Below the pieces are notes generated by a model that made no database searches, was not told the DNA's origin, and saw nothing but the letters and a program-made list of their open reading frames with translations. 37,691 bases of DNA. It comes from Beijerinckiaceae bacterium. GTDB lineage: Bacteria > Pseudomonadota > Alphaproteobacteria > Rhizobiales > Beijerinckiaceae. Location of the stretch: positions 1 to 37,691 of the forward strand of contig CANJWR010000024.1 in NCBI GenBank assembly GCA_947478455.1. Direction: 5' to 3'. Of this stretch, positions 18,301 through 24,525 are shown piece after piece; the first letter of the stretch is position 1, and the number at the start of each line of letters is the position of its first letter. Position numbers and translations under genes: made by a program.

Positions 18301-19801
18301 CAAGACGATGGGACAGACGCTCGCGACGGTGGGCGGACGCGCCAGCCACGACTGCTGCTGTCACATCGCCAGCCTCGATGAGGTCTGCGTAACGGGTGGC
18401 TGTTTCGGCCAGCGCTTCGCGCGTCTGAGCGGAAAGAACCAGGAATTCAGGTTCGGATTTTCCTGCGCGGCTGGCGACAGGAAGCTCGGACGAATCGGGT
18501 TCGCGCATGATCACATGCGCGTTGGTGCCGCCGAAGCCGAAAGAGGAGACACCGCAATGCAGCGTCACGCCATGGCTGGCCAGTTGGATCGGCTCGACAG
18601 CCGCTTCGAGATTGAGCGCCGCAAAATCAATCAGCGGGTTGGGTTCGCCCAGATGGAGCGAGCGCGGGAGAACGCGATGCTCCATGGCAAGAATCGCTTT
18701 GAATGCACCAGCGAGACCGGATGCCGGCTCCAGATGGCCGATGTTCGACTTGACCGAGCCCATTGGCAGCGGCGACTGGCGCTTCTGGCCGAGCGCCTGA
18801 CCGATCGCCTGAGCCTCGGCGGGATCGCCAACGCGTGTGCCAGTGCCGTGAGCTTCCACGAAAGCCAGCTTGCCCGGGTTGATGCCCGAATCGCCATAAA
18901 CACGCTCAAGCAAAGCCCTCTGGCCATCGGCGGAGGGGAGCGAAATGCCGGAAGTGCGACCGTCCGAATTGATCCCCGAGGCCAGCACCATCGCGCGCGG
19001 CGCAAGATTGCGCTGCTTTGCAATGTCGCCACGCATAATCAGGAACGCTACAGCGCCCTCGGCGCGCACGTAACCGTCGCCCTGTGCGGAGAAAGGCCGG
19101 CACAAGCCTGTCGGGGACAACATCGAGGCGCGCGAGAATCCGATGAACGAGCCCGGCGATAGAAGGAGATTGACGCCTGCTACGACCGCTATCTCGACAC
19201 GACCGCTTTCGACGGCCGCCATGGCTTCGGAAAAGGCCACCAGAGACGACGAACAGGCTGTGTCGACGGTAAAGCTCGGTCCACGCCAATCGAAAACATA
19301 GGAAATCCGGTTCGACACGATGGACAATGTATTGCCCGTCATGAAGTGGCTTTCGATCGCCGCCGGATCGGTCATATGGAGGTTGCCGTAGTCGAGGCTC
19401 GACGCCCCGACGTAAACGCCAACTTCCTTGCCGGCGAGGGACGACGGCGCAATCCCGGCGTCCTCAAGAGCTTCCCAGACTACTTCGAGCAGCAAGCGCT
19501 GCTGGGGATCGATCTGCCGCGCTTCGCGGGGCGATATCCCGAAAACCGTGGGATCGAAAGCGAAAGGCTCGCTCAGATAACCGCCGTTGAAAGTGTAACT
19601 GAAGCCCGGCTCGGTTGCGCGCGGGTGCTGGTATTTCTCGGCGCGCCAGCGCCCGGCCGGCAACGCGCCAACCGTGCAGCGCCCGGATTCCAGGACATTC
19701 CAAAAGGCGGATTCGTTGGGTGCGCCGGGCAATCTGCACGCTGCGCCAACTACCGCGACGGGGGCCGATCCGACCCGGAAAATGCTTACCGGTTCATTCA
19801 T
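12305..19801 (-). CDS. rkpA: Highly reducing iterative type I polyketide/fatty-acid synthase, RkpA-like
   Basis: The 2,498-residue enzyme has one complete module. KS is at about 14-430, with Cys183 in DTACSSS, His318 in VEAHGTGT and His356 in NIGHLE. AT is at about 537-840, with Ser630 in GHSVGE and YPFHS at 731-735. DH is at about 903-1180, with His933 in DHKVDGEVVVPG and Asp1096 in GLDAAF. An unassigned stretch of about 550 residues contains a degenerate methyltransferase-like part (1375-1540). ER follows at about 1755-2070 (LNFRD, AAGGVG 1898-1903). KR is at about 2091-2320, with GGTGGFG, Ser2225/2226, Tyr2239 and Asn2243. ACP is at about 2365-2440, with the phosphopantetheine Ser2403 in GMDSL, then a ~58-residue tail. 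There is no thioesterase, consistent with release by the coupled RkpG-like enzyme. All reductive domains look intact, so a saturated or nearly saturated chain is expected. Length and order match RkpA, known from rhizobial K-antigen synthesis. The ribosome-binding site is weak. Confidence 0.93.
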   Translation of the reverse strand: MNEPVSIFRVGSAPVAVVGAACRLPGAPNESAFWNVLESGRCTVGALPAGRWRAEKYQHPRATEPGFSYTFNGGYLSEPFAFDPTVFGISPREARQIDPQQRLLLEVVWEALEDAGIAPSSLAGKEVGVYVGASSLDYGNLHMTDPAAIESHFMTGNTLSIVSNRISYVFDWRGPSFTVDTACSSSLVAFSEAMAAVESGRVEIAVVAGVNLLLSPGSFIGFSRASMLSPTGLCRPFSAQGDGYVRAEGAVAFLIMRGDIAKQRNLAPRAMVLASGINSDGRTSGISLPSADGQRALLERVYGDSGINPGKLAFVEAHGTGTRVGDPAEAQAIGQALGQKRQSPLPMGSVKSNIGHLEPASGLAGAFKAILAMEHRVLPRSLHLGEPNPLIDFAALNLEAAVEPIQLASHGVTLHCGVSSFGFGGTNAHVIMREPDSSELPVASRAGKSEPEFLVLSAQTREALAETATRYADLIEAGDVTAAVVAGASAHRRERLSHRLAMPLADAGAMIEELRAFADTKDTRSVTSGTAPSAAPVVAFVFSGNGAQWPGMGRAAYANNPAFRKRMQQIDAIFKPLAGWSLVEAINDPELAERLPKTSVAQPLLFAIQSSVTAALAEYGLKPAMVFGHSVGEVAAAEAAGALTLADAVRLIVNRSEQQEKVRGLGKMAATNSGVSDTRQFLRDLALGDVEIAAENSASSVTLSGPEASIQEAAKAGRKRRIAIRVLDLDYPFHSPLLDPLHEALLQSLAGLKPKKSSIDFISSVTGDVLDGKLLDGEYWWRNVREQVKFRSAIEAATAKGATLFIEIGARPILRANLNDTMKDAGIRGDYIQTLDEKDAAGFDPIRAIVGRALVRGARLDEEKIFGAAPLGRVGLPAYPWQHKTYNLVETNEALNLYGGQSRHPLIGARLSQGSPEWRTLLDTDIVPYLVDHKVDGEVVVPGAGLAEMLLAVARETFPEGPIGIEDFDILAPLVLLRDAMREISVRLHDDTQLVEVWSRPRLAGDEWSLHARGRIVQVVGAVHDLVAPPGKPFDGATADDIYSRARETGMEYGPSFRRVRGMRYNDKVIYADFAPTDMPTGLFDRAQVLSPVGLDAAFHPLFQTMTVKKGIKKTYLPVRFGQLRVYRDSAEISRALLVLERSTDDSMSVSIALYDADDQIVATLAGGLFRSVVLSRSTADQLYFHVERTRIERLDRVFDGRSVARKALSSKKPGERPDSWLLLEAFARSLAHDVLVNRIGIAGATVEASVEKGSIASTMAPLTNTLLVCLSSAGLATENGDSWLLEADSGLPDPATILATFAAEYPASSVELVLAAKVLSHLDKAIATGHAPTYRQQLIEQFETSTLLFEPLLERAASIIETTETAMKPDPVNVVVLEPGCLGIIRMLRPFIHDRRVKVTVASADHKRLDHIAARIGADNGVEFLELGPDAAAGPVFNLALAMTSDSLFGSDAAFGSAVSARLAPNAALVVLQPPADPVFDVLLGLTEGWFSRTLDPHFPVGRLPGIEDTRRALVSAGYRDIQTIEGGDGVGTILVATPAQAADTTVGEHPPLVIAANGTPSENAFVTQLLQKARAAGRSVRSYAGATPDENRRQAWRTILGAETRGKRIDVADVTGVERDGDDQSRLEHRIAEITSIVEAARGCGNHIALWIVVRGLEANAHAVDPVAEAIWSFARVAMNEYPEVDIRLIDIAGDLSATEAAERLTGLLDAPGAEAELLVDASGLWAHRVGRGRSADADKTKHAPAAVLELPHKGALSQFIWSGIERVAPGPNEVEVEVAAAGLNFRDVMMSMGLLDDDVLDAGLAGAVLGFECSGRVVRVGEKVRDLQPGSRVMGFAAKAFATYVTADRRVFVPVPDRLPIEAAATVPVAFLTAWYSLIEVARIKRGEWVLIHGAAGGVGLAAMQIARWKGAKIVATVGSPDKRALVELFGADKIFDSRSLTFAEDVKRELGGVDIVLNSLYGEAMLASVKCLKPFGRFVELGKRDYVENTWMGLRPFRRNLSYFGVDIDQLLLADPDTADRLMRELERAFEDGNLTPLPYRVFEAEDVPSAFRLMQSAGHVGKILIAPPRRPVPLANGQARFKPGAGVHLVVGGTGGFGFEAAAWLAEQGAQNIIVASRKGALSGALEVRAAAIRATGARLEIEQVDVTDTRSVDAMIGRILSRYGKLAGVIHTAMVLEDRLMSGIDDDMVHKVLSPKVGGAIQLDRATRNLKLDYFVVYSSATTLIGSPGQSAYVAANGYLQGLARKRRSEGLPALAVAWGAISDAGVLARDGETAKKLARATGVVGIASRDALDQLGHMLVNQNGEATHYFADIHPGGAMRDMKLLQTPAFARVFRNRGDADVGEGVDILKLIDGLSEVEARVKVAELLAVEVGRILRLSSEELDIHRPLSELGMDSLMGLELRMDIEKRFGVELPLIAITSVTNLTDLAGRMIANIRPAADATADAAGEASGATIERGLYEKHTTDDVDADNLAAVAEAIGEQRRSVKRLQ

Positions 19802-20077
19802 AACCGTTCAGTCGGCCTCCACGCCTTCGCCATCGGGGCACGCATTCTCTTTGCATAGCAACGGATTGCGTGATCATTCAAGCGAACGAGGCGCATTACA
19901 ACAAGCAAGGACTAACCATGATTGGCTCCGGACTCTACCGCGCAAGCGTCATGACAGAAAGGCCGCCAGTCCGGGACGCCGGTCTGTAACCGCATCAGAC
20001 CGCGAGCGCAAGTTTGCAGGCCATCGCCACGGACGTGCCAATCAACATATTGAAATATATTGATTTTTTCTACAGCT

Positions 20078-20138
20078 TTGCGACTATCGCAAGAGCGACC
20101 GCTCTTACAAGACGCGCCGAACAGCGTTAACCACGCTG
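20078..20138. promoter_or_regulatory. Cluster of three inverted repeats upstream of rkpA
   Basis: Three perfect dyads fall within 61 bases: TTGCGA-CTA-TCGCAA (20078-20092), AAGAGCG-AC-CGCTCTT (20091-20106, sharing two bases with the first) and CAGCGT-TAACC-ACGCTG (20122-20138). They lie about 280-340 bases upstream of the rkpA start. They could be binding sites for one or more regulators, or hairpins in a long leader RNA. No gene for a cognate regulator is adjacent. Confidence 0.45.
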
Positions 20139-20247
20139 AAAAATTTTAACTATTTTGTTTACGGATGACGGTTCCGGGCGCCTGTTGAAGCGAACAGATC
20201 TTTGGCTGAGGTAACAACCCGTTAGCAAAGTTGACCACTCCGAATAG

Positions 20248-20272
20248 CCGAAAATGCTGCATTGCAGCATTT
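20248..20272 (-). terminator. Likely intrinsic terminator of the tRNA-Val gene
   Basis: A perfect 21-base palindrome, AAATGCTGCA-T-TGCAGCATTT on the plus strand, lies 42 bases beyond the tRNA 3' end. Read on the minus strand it forms a nine-pair stem and is followed by one more T, giving a short U4 tract. The stem is not GC-rich and the U tract is short, so it is a moderate terminator; it could instead be a protein-binding palindrome. Confidence 0.45.
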
Positions 20273-20313
20273 ACATCACAGTATCGAGGGTGATCAGGGT
20301 CAGAGGATATGAA

Positions 20314-20388
20314 TGGTGGGCGCGACAGGGATTGAACCTGTGACCCCTCCCGTGTGAAGGGAGTGCTCTCCCGCTGAGCTACGCGCCC
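20314..20388 (-). tRNA. tRNA-Val (anticodon CAC)
   Basis: Read on the minus strand, the sequence folds as a standard tRNA. It has a seven-pair acceptor stem (GGGCGCG/CGCGCCC), a D arm GCTCAGCGGGAGAGC, an anticodon stem CTCCC/GGGAG enclosing the loop TTCACAC, and a T arm with GGTTCAATCC. Anticodon CAC decodes the valine codon GUG. The discriminator A and the 3' CCA (20314-20316) are encoded. It stands alone, with its own promoter upstream. Confidence 0.95.
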
Positions 20389-20411
20389 GACCGATCCTTG
20401 CGGACGGACTT

Positions 20412-20440
20412 CGTTTACGGAGCGCACCGGTTCAAGTCAA
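20412..20440 (-). promoter_or_regulatory. Sigma70-type promoter for tRNA-Val
   Basis: On the minus strand TTGACT (20440-20435), a 17-base spacer and TAAACG (20417-20412) lie with the expected spacing, placing the start of transcription near 20405, about 17 bases before the mature tRNA 5' end. The -35 is close to consensus and the -10 is weaker. Confidence 0.55.
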
Positions 20441-20584
20441 TCGCTTTCCGCGTATGCGCATGAGCGACCGTCCCATCCACCGGTTCTGCAGACATTTTCG
20501 CTAAGTAGCCGGCGTGGTTAAGCGAATCTTCATCGTGTGCCTGAATATTGGGCTCGTCTTCAGTTTTCAGCTTAACGGGTTCCC

Positions 20585-20917
20585 ATGCGACGCTCTCTCG
20601 CCCTGGACGGCGCCTTGCCACACTATTTCCTCCCATTCGTGGCGGCCATGATCGCTCTGGCGAGTTTGAAAGCCCCTGCGCAGGCACAGACCTCATCAAC
20701 TTTTGTGATTGCGGCAACGGACGGGTATGGCGTCGCCGAGTGCCTGACCAGCGGTGGCCAGTGCGGTCAGATCGTGGCCAACGCCTGGTGCGAAGCTCAC
20801 GGGTTTGCCGAAGCCCTGGCCTTCGGCCTCGCCAGCGACGTAACCGCCACCATCAACCGCGCCTCTGCGGCTCCCGCGCCTGAAAAAGGCGCGATCATCA
20901 TCCGCTGCAAGGAATAG
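20585..20917 (+). CDS. Small exported protein of unknown function
   Basis: The 110-residue protein starts with a twin-Arg-containing basic end and a hydrophobic segment (LPFVAAMIALASL) followed by the cleavage site APAQAQ, so it should be secreted to the periplasm. The mature part, about 75 residues, contains ATDGYGVAECL, QIVANAWCEAHGFAEA and a closing IIIRC, with four cysteines that could form two disulfides. I recognise it only as a type of small periplasmic protein seen in Hyphomicrobiales, with no known activity. It ends four bases before the end of the convergent creA-like gene, with no terminator visible between them. Confidence 0.75.
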   Translation: MRRSLALDGALPHYFLPFVAAMIALASLKAPAQAQTSSTFVIAATDGYGVAECLTSGGQCGQIVANAWCEAHGFAEALAFGLASDVTATINRASAAPAPEKGAIIIRCKE

Positions 20918-20921
20918 GGCG

Positions 20922-21443
20922 TCAGTCCTTCAGCCAGTCGCTGCATCTGATTGCGCCGGTTGAACCCCATGGCATGACCGGCACCGTCGATGTCGAATTC
21001 TTCGGCGATCCCTCGATCAGTCGGTCCGAATAGACCATGTAGACGAGAACATTGCGCTTCTCGTCGCAACCGCGCACAATCTGCATCTTCTTGAAAATGA
21101 GCGATCGGCGTTCGCTGAACACCACATCGCCCTGTTTGAACTTTTCGGTGAACTTCACCGGTCCATATTGGCGGCAAGCCAGAGAAATATCGGACACTTC
21201 CTCGGCCACGCCGAACATGCCCGCCAGACCGCCCCGTTCGGGCACCGTATAGTGACAGGCGACGCCATCGACGACCGGATCGTCAATCGCATAGGTCGCG
21301 AGTTTGTCATTGGGCGTCAAGAGCTTGAAGACCGTAGACTTGCGGAAAATCAGATCGGGCCCATCAGCAGCGGCAGCGGAAAAGCCCGCAAGAATCCCGA
21401 AGGCCAAGGCGGCGGCGCGCAGGGGGGCGGCAAAAGCAATCAT
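20922..21443 (-). CDS. creA: CreA family exported protein
   Basis: This protein of about 173 residues has a signal peptide ending near AAAA-DGPD and the CreA pattern: a FRKSTVFK start, DDPVVDGVACHYTVPERGG, SDISLACRQYGPV and ERRSLIFKKMQIVRGCDEKRNVLVYMVYSDRL. CreA is a periplasmic protein of unknown function, found in many proteobacteria. I favour the start at ATG 21443, since GGAG lies six bases upstream; the ATG two codons earlier directly abuts that same GGAG. The frame is open for about 28 further codons without signal-like sequence. The gene is monocistronic and convergent with the small exported protein gene. Confidence 0.85.
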   Translation of the reverse strand: MIAFAAPLRAAALAFGILAGFSAAAADGPDLIFRKSTVFKLLTPNDKLATYAIDDPVVDGVACHYTVPERGGLAGMFGVAEEVSDISLACRQYGPVKFTEKFKQGDVVFSERRSLIFKKMQIVRGCDEKRNVLVYMVYSDRLIEGSPKNSTSTVPVMPWGSTGAIRCSDWLKD

Positions 21444-21675
21444 TTTCATCTCCAGACCAACGCGCCACATATGGAGCGTCTTCAAGCTTGCCGAAAGACC
21501 GAAGTGGTGAGGATTTTTTGACGTCGCCGCCATGTTATGGTCATCAAGGCGGATCAGATGAACATGTTAACCAGTTTGATCGATTCTCTGCGATTAAATT
21601 TGGTGAGACGAATCAATGCCTCCCCGCCCGCGAGGGACTGGAGGTCCGAACGAGGCCAGACGGGACTGTCGCCAG

Positions 21676-22827
21676 ATGTCAGCTGACTTGATCAGCCCTA
21701 ACGGACCCGGAACCCTGCCGCGCGGATGGTTGCAGCTGGCGCGCGCAGCCGTGTTCGTTTTGGCCAGTCTGCAGGGGTCTTCGGCTATCGCACAAGCCAT
21801 TGATTGCGGGCGGCTTCAGGCGCAGATCGCCACGCTCCCGCGCGGTGGCGATCCGGCTGGGACAGCGAAATATGTGCAGGCGGCCCAGAAGCAGAGATCC
21901 GAGATCGACCGGACCGCCAATTACGCCAGGTCGCTTGGGTGCGATCGTCAGCAGTTTCTGTTTTTCGGCAGCCCGCCGCCGGCGCAATGCGGTCCCATTC
22001 AGGCTCAGATCGCCCGCATGCAGGCGAACCTGCAAACGCTGACCGCTCAGGCGCAGCGCGCCGGCGGCGATGCCGCGCGGCGCGATCTGACGGCCCGCTA
22101 CAACCAGTATTGCCGGAACGGAGAGGCCAAGGGCTTCCTTGAACAATTGTTCGGCGGACGCGAGACCGAAGAGGATATGGTCGACGAATTGCCGCAAATC
22201 GACCCCGAGGATCTGGCGCCGCGCGGCGGCCCGAAAGCCGTTTGCGTGCGCACATGCGACGGCGCCTTCTTCCCGATCAGCTACACTGCCACCAAGCGGC
22301 GCATGGGGTCATTGAGCGAGCTTTGCACAGCGCTCTGCCCCAATGCCGAAACGGAGGTCTTCACCTATTCGATGTCACGTGACATCGACGATTCGGTCTC
22401 GGCCAGCGGCCAGACCTACAAGTCGATGCCCTATGCGGGAAAATACCGGGCGAAATTCGACCCCACGTGCTCATGCAAGGGGAAGGACCAGAGCTGGGTG
22501 GAGGCTCTGGCGGACGCCGAGCGTATTTTGGGCAAGACCAAGACAGACCTGATTGTCACACAGGAAAAGTCGGACGAACTTTTCCGGGCAAGGCCGGGCC
22601 AGAAGAACGCCAAGACTCCGCCGAAAAAGAAGGATGTCGTCGAGGAGACCGCTTTCGAAAACGCGGAATCCGAGGACAAGTCAGCGCCCCCGCAAGCCAA
22701 TTCCGGCATCGAAGCCGGAAATCTCAATCCGGGCCGTGTCTTCGGCCGCAAGGATGGCGAAGAACGCCAGATGCCGGGCCCGGACGGAGTTACGAAACGC
22801 GTTCGAATAGTCGGGCCGACGCTTTAA
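21676..22827 (+). CDS. DUF2865 domain exported protein
   Basis: The ~383-residue protein has an N-terminal hydrophobic signal segment ([21 protein letters not shown]) and then the DUF2865 domain. That domain has [11 protein letters not shown], a Q/A-rich helical region likely to form a coiled coil (about 95-140), the central [18 protein letters not shown] segment, [16 protein letters not shown], and [19 protein letters not shown]. Paired cysteines suggest disulfides in the periplasm. The C-terminal ~110 residues are charged and low in complexity (Lys/Pro-rich), probably disordered. The family is typical of Hyphomicrobiales and its function is unknown. The start at 21676 is chosen because it leaves a normal signal peptide; ATG 21616 is an alternative. 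The last 38 bases overlap the end of the convergent gltX. Confidence 0.85.
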   Translation: MSADLISPNGPGTLPRGWLQLARAAVFVLASLQGSSAIAQAIDCGRLQAQIATLPRGGDPAGTAKYVQAAQKQRSEIDRTANYARSLGCDRQQFLFFGSPPPAQCGPIQAQIARMQANLQTLTAQAQRAGGDAARRDLTARYNQYCRNGEAKGFLEQLFGGRETEEDMVDELPQIDPEDLAPRGGPKAVCVRTCDGAFFPISYTATKRRMGSLSELCTALCPNAETEVFTYSMSRDIDDSVSASGQTYKSMPYAGKYRAKFDPTCSCKGKDQSWVEALADAERILGKTKTDLIVTQEKSDELFRARPGQKNAKTPPKKKDVVEETAFENAESEDKSAPPQANSGIEAGNLNPGRVFGRKDGEERQMPGPDGVTKRVRIVGPTL

Positions 22828-24142
22828 GCTTTCCAATCAGCGGTAAAAGCACGGCCAGTTCCGGGCCAGAGTCCCGCCCCGTCAGCGCAAGCCGCAGCGG
22901 GTGGAAAAGTTCCCTGCCCTTGCGGCCTGTCTTTTCGCGCACGGCCTTCGTCCAGTTCGACCATGTGGTCGCGTCCCACGGCTCGTCGGGTAAAAGCCCT
23001 GCGGCGGCGGTGGCAAGTTCCGCGTCCTCGATCACTGCCTCGATCTCGCCTTCGACCACGCGCCACCAGTCGACGATGTCGAGAAACGTCGCGAGATTGC
23101 CGCGCACCGCGAGCCAGAAGGCTTCGGCTTTGTGGCCGACCACATCGTGCGGAGCGAGACGGTCGCGCACCGCCTCGAACGGCAGGGCGTGAAGCGTACG
23201 GGCCGACAAGGCGTCGAGTTCGGCAGGATCGAATTTCGCCGCATTGCGTGACACATGCGACAGATCGAACGTCGCCATCAATTCATCGAGAGAGGCGACC
23301 GCATGAACGCTGTCGGATGAGCCTGTCAGGACGGCCAGCGAGGCCACGGCCAACGACTCGATGCCTCCGTCGCGCAGCCCGCCGATGGACAGCGCGCCAG
23401 AGCGTTTCGAGAGCCCTTCGCCGCTCGCTGTCGCCAGCAGGTTGTGATGACCGAAGACCGGCGCGCGGCCGATTCCCGCCAGCGTTTCGAAAATCTGGAT
23501 CTGCACGGCGGTGTTGGTGACGTGATCCTCGCCACGGATGACATGGGTAATGTGCAGGTCGATGTCGTCCACCACGGACGGCAGCGTATAGAGATAAGTG
23601 CCGTCCTCGCGGATCAGCACCGGATCGGACAGGGAGGCGCAGTCGATATGGCTGGGGCCACGCACCAAATCGGTCCATTCAATCGTGCGGTGATCGAGCT
23701 TGTAACGCCAGTGGGCCTTGCGCCCTTCGGCCTCAAGCCCGGCACGCTCTTCATCCGACAACACCAGCGCGGCGCGGTCATAGACAGGCGGCAGGCCGCG
23801 GGCGATCTGGCGCTTGCGGCGACGGTCGAGTTCATCCGCCGTTTCGTAGCAGGGATAAAGCAGGCCGGCGGCTTTCAGCCTTGCGGCGGCGGCATCGTAT
23901 AAAGTGAAACGCTGAGACTGGCGCACCGTCAGGTCTGGAATAGCGCCCAGCCAGGCAAGATCGACCTCGATAGAGGCGGCATATTCCTCTTTTGACCGCT
24001 CAAGGTCGGTATCGTCGAAGCGGAGCACGAAACGCCCGCCGCCGCGCCGGGCGAACAGATAGTTGAACAGGGCCGTGCGGGCATTGCCGATGTGAATGCG
24101 GCCGGTGGGCGACGGGGCGAAGCGGACGATGGGTGCGGTCAT
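22790..24142 (-). CDS. gltX: Glutamyl-tRNA synthetase (short second type)
   Basis: The ~450-residue class I synthetase charges tRNA with glutamate. It has the opening [18 protein letters not shown] with the HIGH-type motif near residues 17-20, [36 protein letters not shown], and the KMSKS-type loop [10 protein letters not shown] near 244-251. A C-terminal helical anticodon-binding region follows, so this is a full synthetase and not a truncated Glu-Q-RS. Many alphaproteobacteria carry two GltX proteins, and this length fits the shorter one. Such enzymes can be discriminating (tRNA-Glu) or act on tRNA-Gln for amidation; I cannot tell which. ATG 24142 is preferred over GTG 24148. It overlaps the DUF2865 gene 3' end by 38 bases. 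Confidence 0.92.
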   Translation of the reverse strand: MTAPIVRFAPSPTGRIHIGNARTALFNYLFARRGGGRFVLRFDDTDLERSKEEYAASIEVDLAWLGAIPDLTVRQSQRFTLYDAAAARLKAAGLLYPCYETADELDRRRKRQIARGLPPVYDRAALVLSDEERAGLEAEGRKAHWRYKLDHRTIEWTDLVRGPSHIDCASLSDPVLIREDGTYLYTLPSVVDDIDLHITHVIRGEDHVTNTAVQIQIFETLAGIGRAPVFGHHNLLATASGEGLSKRSGALSIGGLRDGGIESLAVASLAVLTGSSDSVHAVASLDELMATFDLSHVSRNAAKFDPAELDALSARTLHALPFEAVRDRLAPHDVVGHKAEAFWLAVRGNLATFLDIVDWWRVVEGEIEAVIEDAELATAAAGLLPDEPWDATTWSNWTKAVREKTGRKGRELFHPLRLALTGRDSGPELAVLLPLIGKLKASARLFERVS

Positions 24143-24281
24143 AGTCACGTCTTAGTGCAGAAAATGCGCGGCGTCAGCCTGTTCGGCGCGCCCGGCTGCC
24201 GGACTGCGCAAGCTGTGCGCAGGTCGCGCGCAATTTGACCGGATTTGAGGATCATTCGGGCAGGCCATCTCCCGGAAAGAT

Positions 24282-24310
24282 TTGCCGAACCAAAACAGCG
24301 GGATTACACT
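24282..24310 (+). promoter_or_regulatory. Sigma70-type promoter of the small ORF/RNA unit
   Basis: TTGCCG (24282-24287), a spacer of exactly 17 bases and TACACT (24305-24310) form a good vegetative promoter pointing right. Transcription would start near 24317, next to a GANTC site (24315-24319), giving a transcript of about 180 bases that ends at the terminator at 24499. Confidence 0.6.
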
Positions 24311-24329
24311 TTGTGAGTCGTCAACAATC

Positions 24330-24346
24330 GAAAGGAGGTGATCCAG
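24330..24346 (+). promoter_or_regulatory. Full-length anti-16S-tail Shine-Dalgarno sequence
   Basis: The 17 bases GAAAGGAGGTGATCCAG are the exact complement of the conserved 3' end of bacterial 16S rRNA, far longer than the usual 4-6 base pairing. GGAGG lies seven bases before the GTG at 24346, the ideal spacing, so it can act as a very strong ribosome-binding site. Confidence 0.7.
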
Positions 24347-24423
24347 TGTCTCATTGTCATATGCCGTGGTCTTCGGTGACTGGGTTCTGGGCTCTCGTTC
24401 GTGTGGAGTCCCGCCCCGCGTGA
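24346..24423 (+). CDS. 25-codon small ORF in an independent transcription unit
   Basis: GTG at 24346 follows an extended ribosome-binding site, and the frame runs 25 codons to TGA, giving a peptide that begins MSHCHMPWSSVTGFW and ends RVESRPA. It contains two tryptophans, one cysteine, two histidines and several Val/Arg residues, and no clear membrane helix. It has its own promoter and a strong intrinsic terminator 43 bases after the stop, so the unit is a stand-alone gene. I cannot assign a function. It may be a genuine micropeptide, or the peptide may be incidental and the transcript act as an RNA that binds 30S subunits. It is divergent from gltX (203-base spacer). Confidence 0.55.
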   Translation: MSHCHMPWSSVTGFWALVRVESRPA

Positions 24424-24466
24424 GCGGCGCTTCGTAATTCCAGTTTCGGCCTCGGCCAGACAATGG

Positions 24467-24499
24467 AAGGGCCGTCCGCAAGGACGGCCCTTCTTTTTT
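24467..24499 (+). terminator. Strong intrinsic terminator
   Basis: An 11-pair GC-rich stem (AAGGGCCGTCC / GGACGGCCCTT, 24467-24477 and 24482-24492) closed by a GCAA tetraloop is followed by CTTTTTT. There is no matching A tract on the left side, so it acts rightward, ending the small-ORF transcript. Confidence 0.92.
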
Positions 24500-24525
24500 A
24501 CTCGCGAGCGCCAGAATCGAACTGC

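Larger units (their letters stand above)
19802..20313. other. Non-coding spacer between rkpA and tRNA-Val, with several dyads
   Basis: No convincing gene lies here. The spacer is more AT-rich than its surroundings, especially at 20042-20070 (runs of ATATT and T) and 20139-20165. It holds three closely spaced inverted repeats (20078-20138), a 21-bp perfect palindrome at 20252-20272, and one GANTC site at 19931. The rkpA promoter must lie here, but I cannot pick a clear -35/-10 pair on the minus strand; TATATT near 20055 is the best -10 candidate. If transcription starts near the dyads, the rkpA leader would be over 200 bases long. Confidence 0.6.

Noticed and set aside
24330-24346. Match to the 16S rRNA 3' end as a possible rRNA gene fragment
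   Set aside because: The match is limited to 17 bases, with nothing rRNA-like on either side, and it is placed exactly as a ribosome-binding site.
24152-24481. Minus-strand open frame (109 codons) across the small-ORF unit
   Set aside because: It runs antisense through the promoter, ribosome-binding site and terminator and gives a low-complexity Arg/Ser/Pro-rich translation without a start signal.
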